Shown: positions 11,068 through 22,700 of the stretch, piece by piece
Layout of the letters: each line of letters begins with the position of its first letter
Numbering within the stretch: position 1 is the stretch's first letter
Assembly: GCF_026914265.1 (NCBI RefSeq)
Contig: NC_069138.1
Span: 34,526,598 to 34,590,597 of the forward strand
Reading direction: 5' to 3'
DNA from: Mya arenaria
Lineage: Eukaryota > Mollusca > Bivalvia > Myida > Myidae
Length of the DNA: 64,000 bases
Notes under the pieces: model-generated
Seen by the model: the letters and a program-made list of their open reading frames with translations, nothing else
What the model was told of the DNA's origin: nothing
Database searches by the model: none
Position numbers and translations under genes: made by a program

Positions 11068-11845
11068 ATAATATTCAAAGTGTTACAACGTTTTAATATT
11101 CATGTTCAAAGTTCTGAATAGTTTCAATATGCATGTTCAGAGTGGTATGGCGTTTTAATATTCATGTTCAAAGTGTTATAGCGTTAATTAATTCATGTTC
11201 AAAGTGTTATAGCGTTTATATATTCATGTTCGAAGTGGAATAGCGTTTTAATATTCATGTTCAAAGGTTACAACGTTTCAATATTCATGTTCAAAGTGTT
11301 TAAGCGTTTATATATTCATGTTCAAAATGCTATAGCGTTTCAATATTCATGTTCAAAGTGTTATAGCGTTTCAATATTCATGTTCAAAGTGTTATACCGT
11401 TTTAATATTCACGTGCAAAGAGTTATAGCGTTTCAATATTCATGTTCAAAGTCTTATAGCGTTTCAATATTCATGTTCAAAGTGTTGTAGCGTTTCAATA
11501 TTCATGTTCAAAGTGTTGTAGCGTTTCAATATTCATGTTCAACGTGAACAAGAGTTATAGAGTTTAAAAAAATATGTTTAAAGTGTTATAGCATTTCAAT
11601 ATTCAGTTCAAAGTCTTATAGCGTCTAAATACTCATTTTCAAAGTGTTATAGCGTTTAAATATCTATGTTCTAAGTGTTGTAGCGTTTAAGTATCTATGT
11701 TTAAAGTAATAAAGTGATTCATTAACCATGATAAAAGTGTCAAAGCGTTTAAATATTCATAGTGCCTTCAAGTGTTATAACGTTTAACAATTCATGTTCA
11801 AAGTGTTAAAGCATTTCATTTTTAATGTTAAAAGTGTTATAGGGT
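11068..11845 (+). repeat. 31-bp minisatellite after kinase copy 2
   Basis: About 25 units of the ATGTTCAAAGTGTTATAGCG type. Most have TTTCAATATTC in the variable part rather than the TTTAAATATCC that dominates in copy 1. Open frames reading FNIHVQ or FQYSCSK are translations of the repeat. Confidence 0.9.
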
Positions 11846-11871
11846 TAGTAGGAGTAGTGTTAGTGGAAATT

Positions 11872-11879
11872 GCGGAAGC

Positions 11880-11920
<41 letters not shown>

Positions 11921-12245
11921 AAGTAGTAGTAGTAGTAGTAGTAGTATAGGTGGTAGTGGTAGTGGTAGTGGTAGTAGTAGTAGTAGTAGTAGAAGTAGTA
12001 GTAGTAGTAGAAGTGGTAGTAGTGGTAGTAGTGGTGGTAGTGGAAGTGGTAGTGGTAGTGGTTGTAGTGGTAGTAGTAGTAGTAGTAGTAGTGGTAGTAG
12101 TAGTGGTAGTGGTAGTGGTGGTAGTGGTGGTGGTGATAGTGGTGGTAGAGGTGGTAGGGGGTAGTGGTGGTGGTGGTGCTGGTGGTGGTGGTGGTAGTAG
12201 TAGTAGTAAACGCAGCAGCATGAGCAGCAGCAGCAACAGGAGCAG
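11872..12245 (+). repeat. (TAG)n / (GGTAGT)n microsatellite
   Basis: Long runs of TAG mixed with GGTAGT and GGTGGT, followed by CAGCAG-type triplets at 12210-12250. All apparent polyvaline, polythreonine, polyleucine or His/Tyr frames here are translations of the repeat. The equivalent microsatellite after kinase copy 3 is at 17985-18320. Confidence 0.95.
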
Positions 12246-12995
12246 GAGTAGTAGCTAGAGTCATAGTCGTGGTTGTTGTTGAATTGTAGTCGTAGTCGTA
12301 GTATTCTATTGCAGCACCGGACGGCTTGGACAGTATCTTTGAAAGAAATATGATTATTTTGTTTACCCCGTCTATGAACAACCACATTTATAAATTAACA
12401 AGTTTATGGGAAACAAATGGTTCTATGTAACAAAAGGTAACGACTTCATACGTTTTTACCAACTAGCTGAAAGGTATAAAAGCTGTTCCCAGGGTATTCA
12501 ATTAGTTAATAAGTTGTATTGAATAGCAATTTGATAGAAGGATATATTCTTTGACAAAAAGCTTTAATGTAGTTATATTCTTGCAGCATCTGGTTGGTAT
12601 GAGCTTATTCAAGGGCGTGTGAAGGTTGTTCACAAATTTCACCGCCTTTCTTGTGTTTTTATAAATCATTCAGTTACACTAACATCCATTATTTTCCTCA
12701 TTTTAAGCTGCCTTATTATAAAATCTTTTCTAAATTATTAGCTTGTTTCCGCAAAACACCACGCACTCTTGGCCTTGGAAGATACTTATAATATCATTTT
12801 TACCCAATATCTCGTTATGGCCCAAAATCCCCTGGTCACATATATTTAATATAATTATCTTAATCGGAATACATATATTCTAAAACATGTATGTAAGATA
12901 ACATTTGGTACACTCGCCTCTTTTTAAAAAAATACGTTGTCCATAGCGTGGGTTGGGGCGAATGGAACTGTTCAAATCATTTTAAAAAATTGTCT
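12246..12995. other. Non-coding stretch, no gene seen
   Basis: No gene is supported. Around 12480-12610 there are diverged matches (TTTGACAAAA, GCTTTAATGTAG, ATCTGGTT) to 18485-18620, so the copy 2/3 duplication unit extends past the microsatellite. From about 12955 the sequence matches the 5' flank of kinase copy 1. Confidence 0.55.
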
Positions 12996-13347
12996 AAAAG
13001 CTGCACTCTCACAGATATACCCTTTTTACAACTTTTTTGTCTTGGAAAGAGCAAATGTTTGCGTAAATACCTGCAAACCAAAGATAAAAGATTGCTAACA
13101 AAAGATCAGATCGCAGATTTTCATATTTCCGTTCGAAATATAATGTTTTATGGCTTAAACCCTTACTAACGGGTTTAAGAAAAATGCATAAAACATCAAT
13201 TTTTGAACTTAAATATAAAAATCTGCGATCTTATTTTTTTTGTCAGCAGTCTTATATGCATGGTTTCCATGCATTTTCGCATAAATTGGTTCGTTCCAAG
13301 ACAACAATTTAAAAAAAAACGTTCAATCTGTGAGAGGGCAGCTTTAA
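12996..13347. mobile_element. Foldback MITE family 1 upstream of kinase copy 3
   Basis: It starts TAAAAGCTGCACTCTCACAG and ends CTGTGAGAGGGCAGCTTTAA. It is the duplicated partner of 954-1298, with the same internal inverted repeat and nearly the same sequence. It was therefore already present before the kinase unit duplicated. Confidence 0.75.
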
Positions 13348-13710
13348 CTATAGAAGGTCATTGCACGTTTATAGAAATACAAACTTTATGAACATCCCTC
13401 GTTAAGTAATTGTAACAGACGATTTAAGTGATCAGCGATTTATGATAAAAGTTATTGTTTTAACAAAACTATTGCATTAAATCCGTACAAGGATTACTTG
13501 ATTTTGCCTTTGTGATGATCGTGTGGAATTTTTAACATGCTTCAAAATAATGCTTTAAGTAAGCAAGTTTATATACAGGACTAAAAATTTAAAGCATAAA
13601 TTGAATCTTTGTTTAAAGCAGCATAACTCCAAAGCAAACGAAAGAAAAGATTAAAGAAAAATAATGAGAAAACCATAAGATGTCGAAACGCTTGTATTTC
13701 ATGACACATA

Positions 13711-14325
13711 GATATAAAAGTAGACATACCGCGTGATATAAAAGTACACGCCATAGATCACGTTATATAAAGGTAGACGTCATAAACCGCGTGATATAAA
13801 AGTACACGCCATAGACCACGTTATATAAATGTAGACGTCATAAACCGCGTGATATAAAAGTACACGCCATAGACCACGTTATATAAAGGTAGACGTCATA
13901 AACCGCGTGATATAAAAGTACACGCCATAGACCACGTTATATAAAGGTAGACGTCATAAACCGCGTGATATAAAAGTACACGCCATAGACCACGTTATAT
14001 AAAGGTAGACGTCATAAACCGCGTGATATAAAAGTACACGCCATAGACCACGTTATATAAAGGTAGACGTCATAAACCGCGTGATATAAAAGTACACGCC
14101 ATAGACCACGTTATATAAATGTAGACGTCATAAACCGCGTGATATAAAAGTACACGCCATAGACCACGTTATATAAAGGTAGACGTCATAAACCGCGTGA
14201 TATAAAAGTACACGCCATAGACCACGTTATATAAAGGTAGACGTCATAAACCGCGTGATATAAAAGTACACGCCATAGACCACGTTATATAAAGGTAGAC
14301 GTCATAAACCGCGTGATATAAAAGT
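13711..14325. repeat. 58-bp minisatellite upstream of kinase copy 3
   Basis: About ten highly uniform units, each made of two related 29-bp halves: GATATAAAAGTACACGCC followed by ATAGACCACGT, and TATATAAAGGTAGACGTC followed by ATAAACCGCGT. Each half carries a TATA-like word, and one carries ACGTCAT. The array is absent from the paralogous flank of copy 1, where CACATATAAACGG continues directly. It lies about 1.1 kb upstream of the copy 3 start codon. The near-identity of units suggests recent expansion. Confidence 0.9.
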
Positions 14326-15180
14326 TAAATGATATTTATAAAGCAAACTGAAGGCATGGCAGACCTCATCTTACCTTGCCAATGGAATGAGTTACACCTT
14401 GGAAATTGAAATGGATACTTCTGAATGAAAAAGGGAAATACAAAACTCCTTTCATTTTAGCTACTGTTTGCCGAAATATACAATACTGTGTTACTCAGAT
14501 CTGTGACTTCCATTTCACCTGTACCCTGATAGATATATTGTTTCTCTTAAGCACTCGTGTTGAATTGATGATGCAATAGCGGGATAATGCATTTTAGTCA
14601 GGAAAATTTCGGTGAAATAAGCGGGTAGTTGGTTCGTCGAGTAACATGTTTTAGGAAATTCGGGTTTGAAATTGCATTTGTTTTCGTTAAAACTGTACAT
14701 TTTCTTAACAATTGACACTAACTCTACAAGGAAAGTCCAAAAATGTAGAGTTTGGTTAAGATTTGATAAAGTTATGGCTTCTTAAACAGGGTCATGTCGG
14801 CAAATATACGGAAGTTCAGAGTCAAGTCGTCACCCTTTACAAAGATAATAAAATAAAAAAATATTATTTTTTTTGCCAATTATCACAAGTTACAGTTACC
14901 ACATCATATTCTTACTAAAAATTGATAAAAAAAATATACAAAAAAAACAAACAAAAACGGACGGGGGCGTGGTGTGTCAAAACAACGCAACCTGCCCCTG
15001 TGACTCAGATTATCTGTTTTATTGAAGTGCTAATGCATATGGCTCAATTGATTGGACCAAATATATAATAATCATTTAGAAAACCTCCGACGAAAACAGC
15101 TGCTATTATAGTTTACATTTTTATCATTAATTAATGTATAAAGTGAGTTATTTAGAAGTTCGCGCATGACCATTGGATAG
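14326..15180 (+). other. 5' flank of kinase copy 3
   Basis: 14326-14505 is absent from the copy 1 flank. From about 14506 (TGACTTCCATTTCACCTG) the sequence again runs parallel to 1687-2365. No gene is seen. Confidence 0.6.
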
Positions 15181-15188
15181 TATAAAAG
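15181..15188 (+). promoter_or_regulatory. TATA box of kinase copy 3
   Basis: TATAAAAG lies 255 bp upstream of the start codon in the same context as copy 1 (GGATAGTATAAAAGGCATCT). Conservation of spacing and flanks supports a shared promoter. Confidence 0.65.
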
Positions 15189-15435
15189 GCATCTGCGGTC
15201 GCATTAAGTTGGGTATTACTAAATTTGCTTTACGTACGGCAAAAGGTTGACGCAACAATAAAAACACTTTTTATCTTGGTAGCTCTTGGATTAATATACA
15301 AACATGAAATTTCTGCATCAAAACGAATTTCATGTTAATGGATAACTGATTAATACGTTATGCTGCAGTAATCGACAATTACATATGTAATGGCTTATCG
15401 TAAACATTTATTTATATTCAGATTAAGCTGTAAGG

Positions 15436-16662
15436 ATGATTCAGAAAACAAGAGTATTGATGAAAACGTTCGTTATACTATTGGTACTGTGGGCTGTTTT
15501 GTTTGTGACAAATACATTCAATGATATAAATATACATACTAAGCGAAAATTAGTTTGTGATGATTTTGCATACCAATCTTTTCATGGAACATATAATAAT
15601 AAATCGGTGCAAACATCAAATCTGCAGGAAACACCCACTATCAAGAACCTGGATATGTTGGAAAATGTTGAACCTCCAGAACTAGCATACGACCACAATG
15701 CCAACCACAAAACACAAAGTGATTTTCAAAACCAAAGACAGCATGCGAATGGAATTGTTTCATTTTCAGAAATGACGAACTTTGCTATAAACTGTTCGAA
15801 TATAAATGAGGTAAAGGTTATAAAGCTGGTCGGAAGGGGAGTTGACAGGGTATCATTCCTCGGGATGTATAAAGGACAACACGTCGTGGTTAAAACTATA
15901 GCGAAAGAGATAGATAATTCTTGCATTAAGTTATTCGAGGAGAATGTACACCGATCAGTTGTTGAAATGGCCGATGCAGTAAGAAGTGGGTGCAATAACC
16001 AAGCAATGCAGCAGTTCCTGTTAGAGATAATATATCACACAGTTATAAAGTCGGAAAGTATTGTACAAATGTTGGGATTTTGCCTCCATAGGGTTCCGGA
16101 TACATTAACACCTAAGCTATTAAGAAATCTTAATTTTGTCGGACAACCAACACTTGCTAGTATAACTGAATATGGGAACACAACCACCATAGACCGTCTT
16201 CAAGCAATGTCGCTGAAGCGAAGATTACAAGTGAGCAGGGACTTAGCACCTTTGCTGGTCCAGACAAATTATACGTCGATTGGGCCGATAACATTGATAG
16301 ATTTTGAGCCGAAACATTTTCTTTTTGTAAATGGTAGAATGAAAGTTTTCGATCTTGGACTTTATTACCATGGCCACCCCCCATGTGGCCCACAGAGTAA
16401 CAACAGCTTTAAATACTGGCATACAGAACATACTGTCAGCAATAACACCTGTCTTTACAATATGCCTTGCACTGACGGGACATGTAATGGACTCCATTAC
16501 GTCGTTAACTCAATGCTCATGGTAAAAAGTCTTATTGAACCTCTGTTGGGTAAAACCTTTGTCACTAAGATACCAAAACTGCACGGTTTATTTACGTCTA
16601 AAGGGATTATTTCTCAAATCAATAAAACACTCGATTTCCTTCAGAGCCAGGGATTGTCATGA
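15436..16662 (+). CDS. PKDCC-like: PKDCC/VLK-like secretory-pathway kinase, copy 3
   Basis: An intact 408-residue intronless paralogue of the gene at 2620. The architecture is the same: signal-anchor at about 11-28, stem, then a kinase-like domain. Key positions are kept: VGRGVDR loop (132-138), K153, E197, D289 in IDFEPKHF, DLG at 306-308 and the C-terminal cysteines. It differs from copy 1 at about 28 residues, clustered in the stem and around the glycine loop (for example V147 is G here and D169/Y170 are E/N). This copy reads MYKGQHVVVK, as copy 4 does, so the V147 of copy 1 looks derived. Promoter, 5'UTR and 3' flank are shared with copy 1, so it is a DNA-level duplicate. The open frame suggests both copies are under constraint; expression is not shown. 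Confidence 0.8.
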   Translation: MIQKTRVLMKTFVILLVLWAVLFVTNTFNDINIHTKRKLVCDDFAYQSFHGTYNNKSVQTSNLQETPTIKNLDMLENVEPPELAYDHNANHKTQSDFQNQRQHANGIVSFSEMTNFAINCSNINEVKVIKLVGRGVDRVSFLGMYKGQHVVVKTIAKEIDNSCIKLFEENVHRSVVEMADAVRSGCNNQAMQQFLLEIIYHTVIKSESIVQMLGFCLHRVPDTLTPKLLRNLNFVGQPTLASITEYGNTTTIDRLQAMSLKRRLQVSRDLAPLLVQTNYTSIGPITLIDFEPKHFLFVNGRMKVFDLGLYYHGHPPCGPQSNNSFKYWHTEHTVSNNTCLYNMPCTDGTCNGLHYVVNSMLMVKSLIEPLLGKTFVTKIPKLHGLFTSKGIISQINKTLDFLQSQGLS

Positions 16663-17218
16663 GAGTTGAAGAGATGTCAGGATGTGTGTTGAAGACTATA
16701 AATGTTGCTGCTTTAATATTGCATTGTTGCTGTAATATGCCTGTCGCATGAAAAATGCTTGTCACTAAGAACTGTTAAACTTTTTGTTTGCGAGTTTGTA
16801 TCATGGGTTCAATGTTTAATTTTGCTAAACTCAATCAGATTAAGAGTTAAAAGTTGTGCTTTTAGCCCTAGATTTTCTCTTCATAAATAAATAACTTCTT
16901 TTTAAAGCAATACGGATAAATAGAGCAAAAAATACGCATAAGGATTGCTAATTATTTTTGCGTTCATGAAATATATTGCGAGCTTGCAAATCAATGAATG
17001 CTCTCGGGGAGAATACAATGTAGCACATGGCAAATGCAAAAACCACTTTTGGTCATACAAAGCCATCATAATATGTCAAACAAATATTTCTACGTCACTG
17101 GTCAGAGGAAATCAATGACAACAGCTTTGTCTCCTTGTAGTTACAATTTCCATTTACATAACCTTCTAGGGCATGCCACTATGTATGAATAAAGTGTAAT
17201 ACATGTAGTGTCCCAATA

Positions 17219-17970
17219 ATGTTCAAAGAGTTATAGCGTTTTAATATTCATGTTCAAAGTGTTATAGCGTTAATTCATTCATGTTCAAAGTGTTATAGCG
17301 TTTCAATATTCATGTTCAAAGTGTTATAGCGTTTATATAATCATGTTCGAAGTGTTATAGCGTTTCAATATTCATGTTCAAAGTGTTATAGCGTGACAAT
17401 ATGCATGTTCAAAGTGTTTTAGCGTTTATTTATTCATGTTAAAGGTGTTATAGCGTTTCAATATTCATGTTCAAAGTGTAATAGCGTTTTAATATTCATG
17501 TTTAAAGTGTTGTAGCGTTTCAATAATCATGTTCAAAGTCTTATATCCTTTCAATATTCATGTTCAAAGTGTTGTAGCGTTTCAATATTCATGTTCTAAA
17601 GTGACAAAGCTTTTCAATATTCATGTTCAAAGAGTAATAGCGTTTCAATATTCATGTTCAAAGTATTATATCCTTTCAATAAACATGTTCAAAGTATTTT
17701 ACCTTTTATTTATTCATGTTAAAGGTGTTATAGCGTTTCAATATTCATGTTCAAAGTATTATAGCGTTTAAAAAAATATGTTTGAAGTGGTATAGCGTTT
17801 CAATATTCAGTTCAAAGTCTTATAGCGTTTAAATATTTATGTTTAAAGTTTTATAGCGTTTAAATATTCATGTTCAAAGTGTTTTACTGTTTAAGTATCT
17901 ATAATATAACGTTTAACAATTCATGTTCAAAGTGTTAAAGCATTTCATTTTTCAATGTTTAAAGTGTTAC
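17219..17970 (+). repeat. 31-bp minisatellite after kinase copy 3
   Basis: About 24 units of ATGTTCAAAGTGTTATAGCG with TTTCAATATTC-type variable parts, like the array after copy 2. It ends in the same GGGTTA..AGGAGTAGTGTTAGTGG junction into the TAG microsatellite. Confidence 0.9.
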
Positions 17971-17984
17971 AGGGTTACTAGGAG

Positions 17985-18055
17985 TAGTGTTAGTGGAAAT
18001 TGCGGAAGCAGTAGTAGTAGCAGCAGCAGCAGCGGTAGAAGTAGTAGTAGTAGTA

Positions 18056-18116
<61 letters not shown>

Positions 18117-18320
18117 TGGTAGTGGTAGTGGTAGTAGTAGCAGTAGCAGTGGCAGTGGTAGTGGTAGTGGTAGTATTAGTAGTAGTAGTGGTAATAGGAG
18201 CAGTGATAATGGTAGTAGTAGTAGTAGTAGATGATAGTGGTAGTAGTGTTAGTAGTAGTGGTAGGACTGATTAGTAGTAGACGTAGCAGTAGAAGTATTA
18301 GTAGTAGAAGTAGTAGGAGT
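17985..18320 (+). repeat. TAG/GTAGTG microsatellite after kinase copy 3
   Basis: TAG, GGTAGT and CAGCAG-type triplets, the paralogue of 11872-12245. Open frames here (polyserine, polyvaline) are repeat translations. Confidence 0.95.
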
Positions 18321-19726
18321 TATTGGCGTTTACTTTATGTTTCACCTATATGTATTCTATCTTTGAACTACGTTTATAAATGTGTGGAATATCTTTAACA
18401 AGTGTTTTGGAATCATATGGTTCTACAAAGCATAATACATCATACAATTTCATATATCTTTATCAACTCCCTGAAAGGGAGTAAAGCTGTTCCTTTAGTA
18501 CGTACGCAATTAATTTATGGTTTCTTTCTCGAGTTGCACTGAATATCACCTTGATATAAAAAGAAATAATATTTGACAAAAGCTTCAATGTAGATATAGA
18601 GTTGTAACATCTGGTTAGAATGTGCTAATATTGTAACAACCTTGCATAGGTTTGGTTAATTAAGATTGAAAGTCCCATATAACGTTTAACAATTTATTTC
18701 TAAGAACAACCTCCAACAGTGGATAACTTAATAAAATAATAGCTTGAAACCATGAAATGTATCAACGGCAGGCGTCCGCACTTAGTTTATAAAGACTTTT
18801 TTATTCACAGATCGTGTTAAACTATATTGAAATATGCTGTTTTAATATTAACTCCTACTTTATAGAATGGCAACATTTTAACAATGGCAGATACACATAC
18901 GCTTCCATACTGCAGTCTGTACGAAAGTTCGTCGGACCTCGGCTCCCGCCGGTAATAAATCGCGAGGTCCGGCAAATACATGTTAATTGTAGGCCCGGGT
19001 GTCCGGCAATAATTCTTGAGCAAAACATTTTTTTTTATTGAAAAATCGTCCAAATGTCTAAAGTGTTGGTCGATTCCTCTGTTTCGTTGTTTTGAATCAC
19101 GTAATCGATAGTATATAACGGTAACAGCCGACGTGTTCGAAGTATATTTTGTGTCCCGCTTCTTCGAACTGGAAGCGTTTGGAAACCGGAAACCGTTCAC
19201 TAACCCAGACTGCCTTTGGCCTAGTCTAAATCATTCAGCCACTCAGATTCTATCGTCAATATAGATCCGTATCAGATGCAAGCATTTGGATGACATAGAC
19301 TGCCTTTGACCTCGTTTCCTTTGACCTTGTTTGTAAACAAAATAACTATGCCCACTAGTTCTACAAATCTTTTCTTTCCCCAAATACACGGACGGTGCTT
19401 GCCCTGGTAAAGCAACAAAAAGAAAGGTATGTTATTGAAGTTTACTCAGTATTATAACGGGATCTTGTTATTTTAAATATTATTTTAAACATAATGTAAT
19501 TATCGTAAACATGACATTTAATTAAATTAAAGAATAATTTTCACCAACTGCCAACTATGTCTCCAATGGTATAGTTTGTCTATTTTAGTGTTTTACAAGT
19601 CACTTTACAAGTGACTCTGAGAATAATTGATTAAAACTGCTTATTCTTTTACATCATTTTCGCCATAATCGTAATTATTTTTACTGAATATTTATTTATT
19701 TGTCTGAATGTTTATATTAATAAGGA
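18321..19726. other. Non-coding stretch between kinase copy 3 and the hAT gene
   Basis: No gene is supported. 18485-18620 is a diverged repeat of 12480-12610. A GACTGCCTTTG..CCT word appears twice (19209 and 19301). A first exon of the downstream hAT-derived gene may lie here (an exon-like end AAAAGAAAG/GTATGT is seen near 19425), but no open frame with a start codon joins it convincingly. Confidence 0.4.
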
Positions 19727-22700
19727 GCCCCCAACAACAACCATTGCAGAAGGGAAAAACGAAGAAAGGTGGAAAGAGTATGAACAGAACCGTAGGGAAA
19801 GGAATTGGAACCCCGGTTGGCTGAAGGGACGGGATAGTTGGCTCATCTTTCATGAACAGCAGAAGGTGATGACATGCAAGGTGTGCCAAGAATATATGAC
19901 AATAACTCAACTTCAGGTCAAAGTAGGAAAGAAATTTCTTACTGGTTGCAGTAACCTAAAAATTAGTGCAATCAATGACCATGAAATGTCTGATATGCAC
20001 AAAAAAGCTGTTGAGAGTGAAAAAAACACATCTACTGTTGATGTTCTTACGTCATCTTCATCAGGCAAAGCCCTCTTGTCATTAAAACAGGCAGAACGTA
20101 ACAAACTTCAACATCTTTTTCGAAATGCCCATGCTGTTGCCAAACGCGGTAGACCCCTTAGGGACTATAAGTGGTTATGCGAATGTACTGAAGCGCATGG
20201 TGTTAAACTTGGGGACACTTACAAAAACAGTCAAGCAGCTCTGGCATTTTTGACTTACATTGGGACGGTTGAAGTCCAGCAGACCATTGCAACAGTGAGA
20301 ATGTCAAAATCCTTCTCAATACTCCTGGATGGTTCTACAGACTTAAGTGGTGATGAACAAGAATCCATATACATCAGGTGCTCTACCAATGGGAAAATTA
20401 CAGAAAGATTCTGTTCACTCCGCACACCAGAAAGCACACGGTCCAAAGACATACATTCCATGGTGAATTCTTTCATGGAAGAACACAGTTTAGAAAAATG
20501 TAAGTACAATAACAACTGTTTGTTTCTTAGATTAATTTCTTATACCGTAGTTTTACCCTTAAGCTCACTAGATTTTTATCAAATTTCAGTTGACATTTGT
20601 GCAACACAATATATATCATCTTGACTGATTTAAATATTATTATTTTAGCATTTCAATTCATGTGCAAGTGCATCATAGCCATAATCTGTTAACTATTTAT
20701 TTCCAGCTAAACATATTGGCCTTGGGTCGGATGGTGCCAGCAATATGACAGGGGTTAAAGCAGGACTGGCTGCCCTACTTAAAAACGGTCCTCATTTCAT
20801 TAATGTTCATTGTCTAGTACATAGGCTTGAACTGGCATTCAGAGATGCATTAAAAGGGGTGAAATTTTATGATAAGTTGATGACCTTACTGATCGGGCTC
20901 CACTATCACTACAAAAAATACTATAAAAACAAAAAAGGTCGAAAGGACACATTCGAAGCTCTGCAGTTAAAGGCAATGTTACCGCCAAAAGTCACAGGGA
21001 CACGTTGGCTTCCTCATCTCAGCAGAGGACTGAAGGCGCTGATAAAGGGATATAGAGCATTTGAATGTCACCTGTCTGACCAAAGTCACAACAACCCCAA
21101 AGCAGAAGGCCTTGTCAAGATTATGACAGACAAGCATGTAGTTGCTTTCTTCTTGTTCCTGCATGTGCATATCATGACTTAAATATTGAATACACAACAG
21201 TTAGAATTAATTTGGTCGCCAGCTCAATTTATAAGTAAAAGGACAAAATGTAAAACACTGATATTATTGAATCAACCGAAACTTTATGATACTCATATCA
21301 TAAAGTGATAGATTTTAACTTGTTTATGGGCTTCCACAACATCTTTAAAATCGCCACATTAATTCACTTATTGAGTTATTAATGACAGGACTTCATCGAA
21401 CCACTGGCAAAGCTGTCAGCAAAGATGCAGCAGAAGTCAATTACACTTGGCGATGCCATGGTATGGATTGAGGCGACAAAGGAGACGATTGCAGAGAACG
21501 CACTGCTGTAAGATCTGTTAAAAATTGCACACATCTCAACATATTTTCATTGTCAAGTAAAAGTGCAACTTTAAATTAGTTGATCTTCTTAAAAGATAAG
21601 TTTTAAAAGGAAATTTTAAATTTATTTAATAAAGCAATCACCAACAGGTACCATATAGGCTACTTCGAGCCTTTTAAGGATAAATACATGTGCATTTATT
21701 TTGTAATAAATCTTTGTACATGTGTTTAAGAACCATATTAATGATTAACAAATGTTTCTGTGATTGTTATATAATTGACTAGATTAAAGTTGGGATAGAA
21801 TCTGGGAGCCATGTCGACTGGACAAACCAGAAGGGATAAAACATACAACATACTGCTCTTTGATAACAGGGAAAACACAACACTGTCTGAGGTATTAGGG
21901 AGTGGTGTGTACCAAGGGATCACCCTTAGAGGAGGCGGTAAAATGCCCAATCTTTCCTATAAAGGAAAACTTATTGCTGACATTATTTCGGCAATTGAGG
22001 TCAGATACCATCTGAATGATGATGATGCTACCTCAAAAGTAATCAAGGCTACCAGACTGTTGAAACTGAACTGTTGGCCAGTAACTGATTCTGATAGGTT
22101 TAGAGGTAGAATGGTTACGAAGTTCCAGTTCATGTTCTTTTTGAGTTCTTTGCGAGTTGTTATAATTGAGATCTTCATTTCTTAGTCTTAATCATTGCCA
22201 ATGTTTTTTTAGTTATTATTGTTGCAGTTACACGTTTCTTTTTTCATTCATGTGTGTCACTAGTTTGTTTGTAATAAAAGCTCTATTGTGCCCAAATTAA
22301 GAATATTAGGCTAGTCACATAAACGTAATTTATATTTCTAAATCTTGCTTCCCTAATCAGTAATATTTTTGTCGGTCATTGATGTTTTGGATAAAATAAT
22401 GGCTTATTAGTTGCTTCAAATGATAACAAAGCACTAAGATGAAATAATTATTTACAAATTTTCAGGGGTGCTTTTTGAGATTGCATGATACTGGCTAAGA
22501 TAGGTCTAAACTCGAACAGTTCAGTATAATTTTTTTGCATATTAAAAGTACATGTTAGTTTGAAAGTATATTGCAGATTTTGGAGATGATGACGTTCTCA
22601 CAGTTGGAACCTTCTACAGTGACTTTCTAAAACGATCTGATGATGATTTTAGTCCAGAAGAAGCCTTGGACCAATGGAGGTTTTTTAAAAAAGATTCTGT

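Noticed and set aside
11257-11490. Frame reading FNIHVQ/FQYSCSK repeats
   Set aside because: It is one frame of the 31-bp minisatellite. The unit length is not a multiple of three and the frame persists only where units vary.
11784-12387. Long frames rich in Thr, Leu/Pro, His/Tyr or Val
   Set aside because: All are translations of the TAG/GGTAGT microsatellite on both strands. None has non-repeat coding sequence.
13711-14325. CRISPR-like array
   Set aside because: The units are directly adjacent diverged halves without unique spacers, in an animal genome with introns. It is a minisatellite.
17987-18274. Polyvaline and polyserine frames
   Set aside because: Translation of the microsatellite after kinase copy 3.
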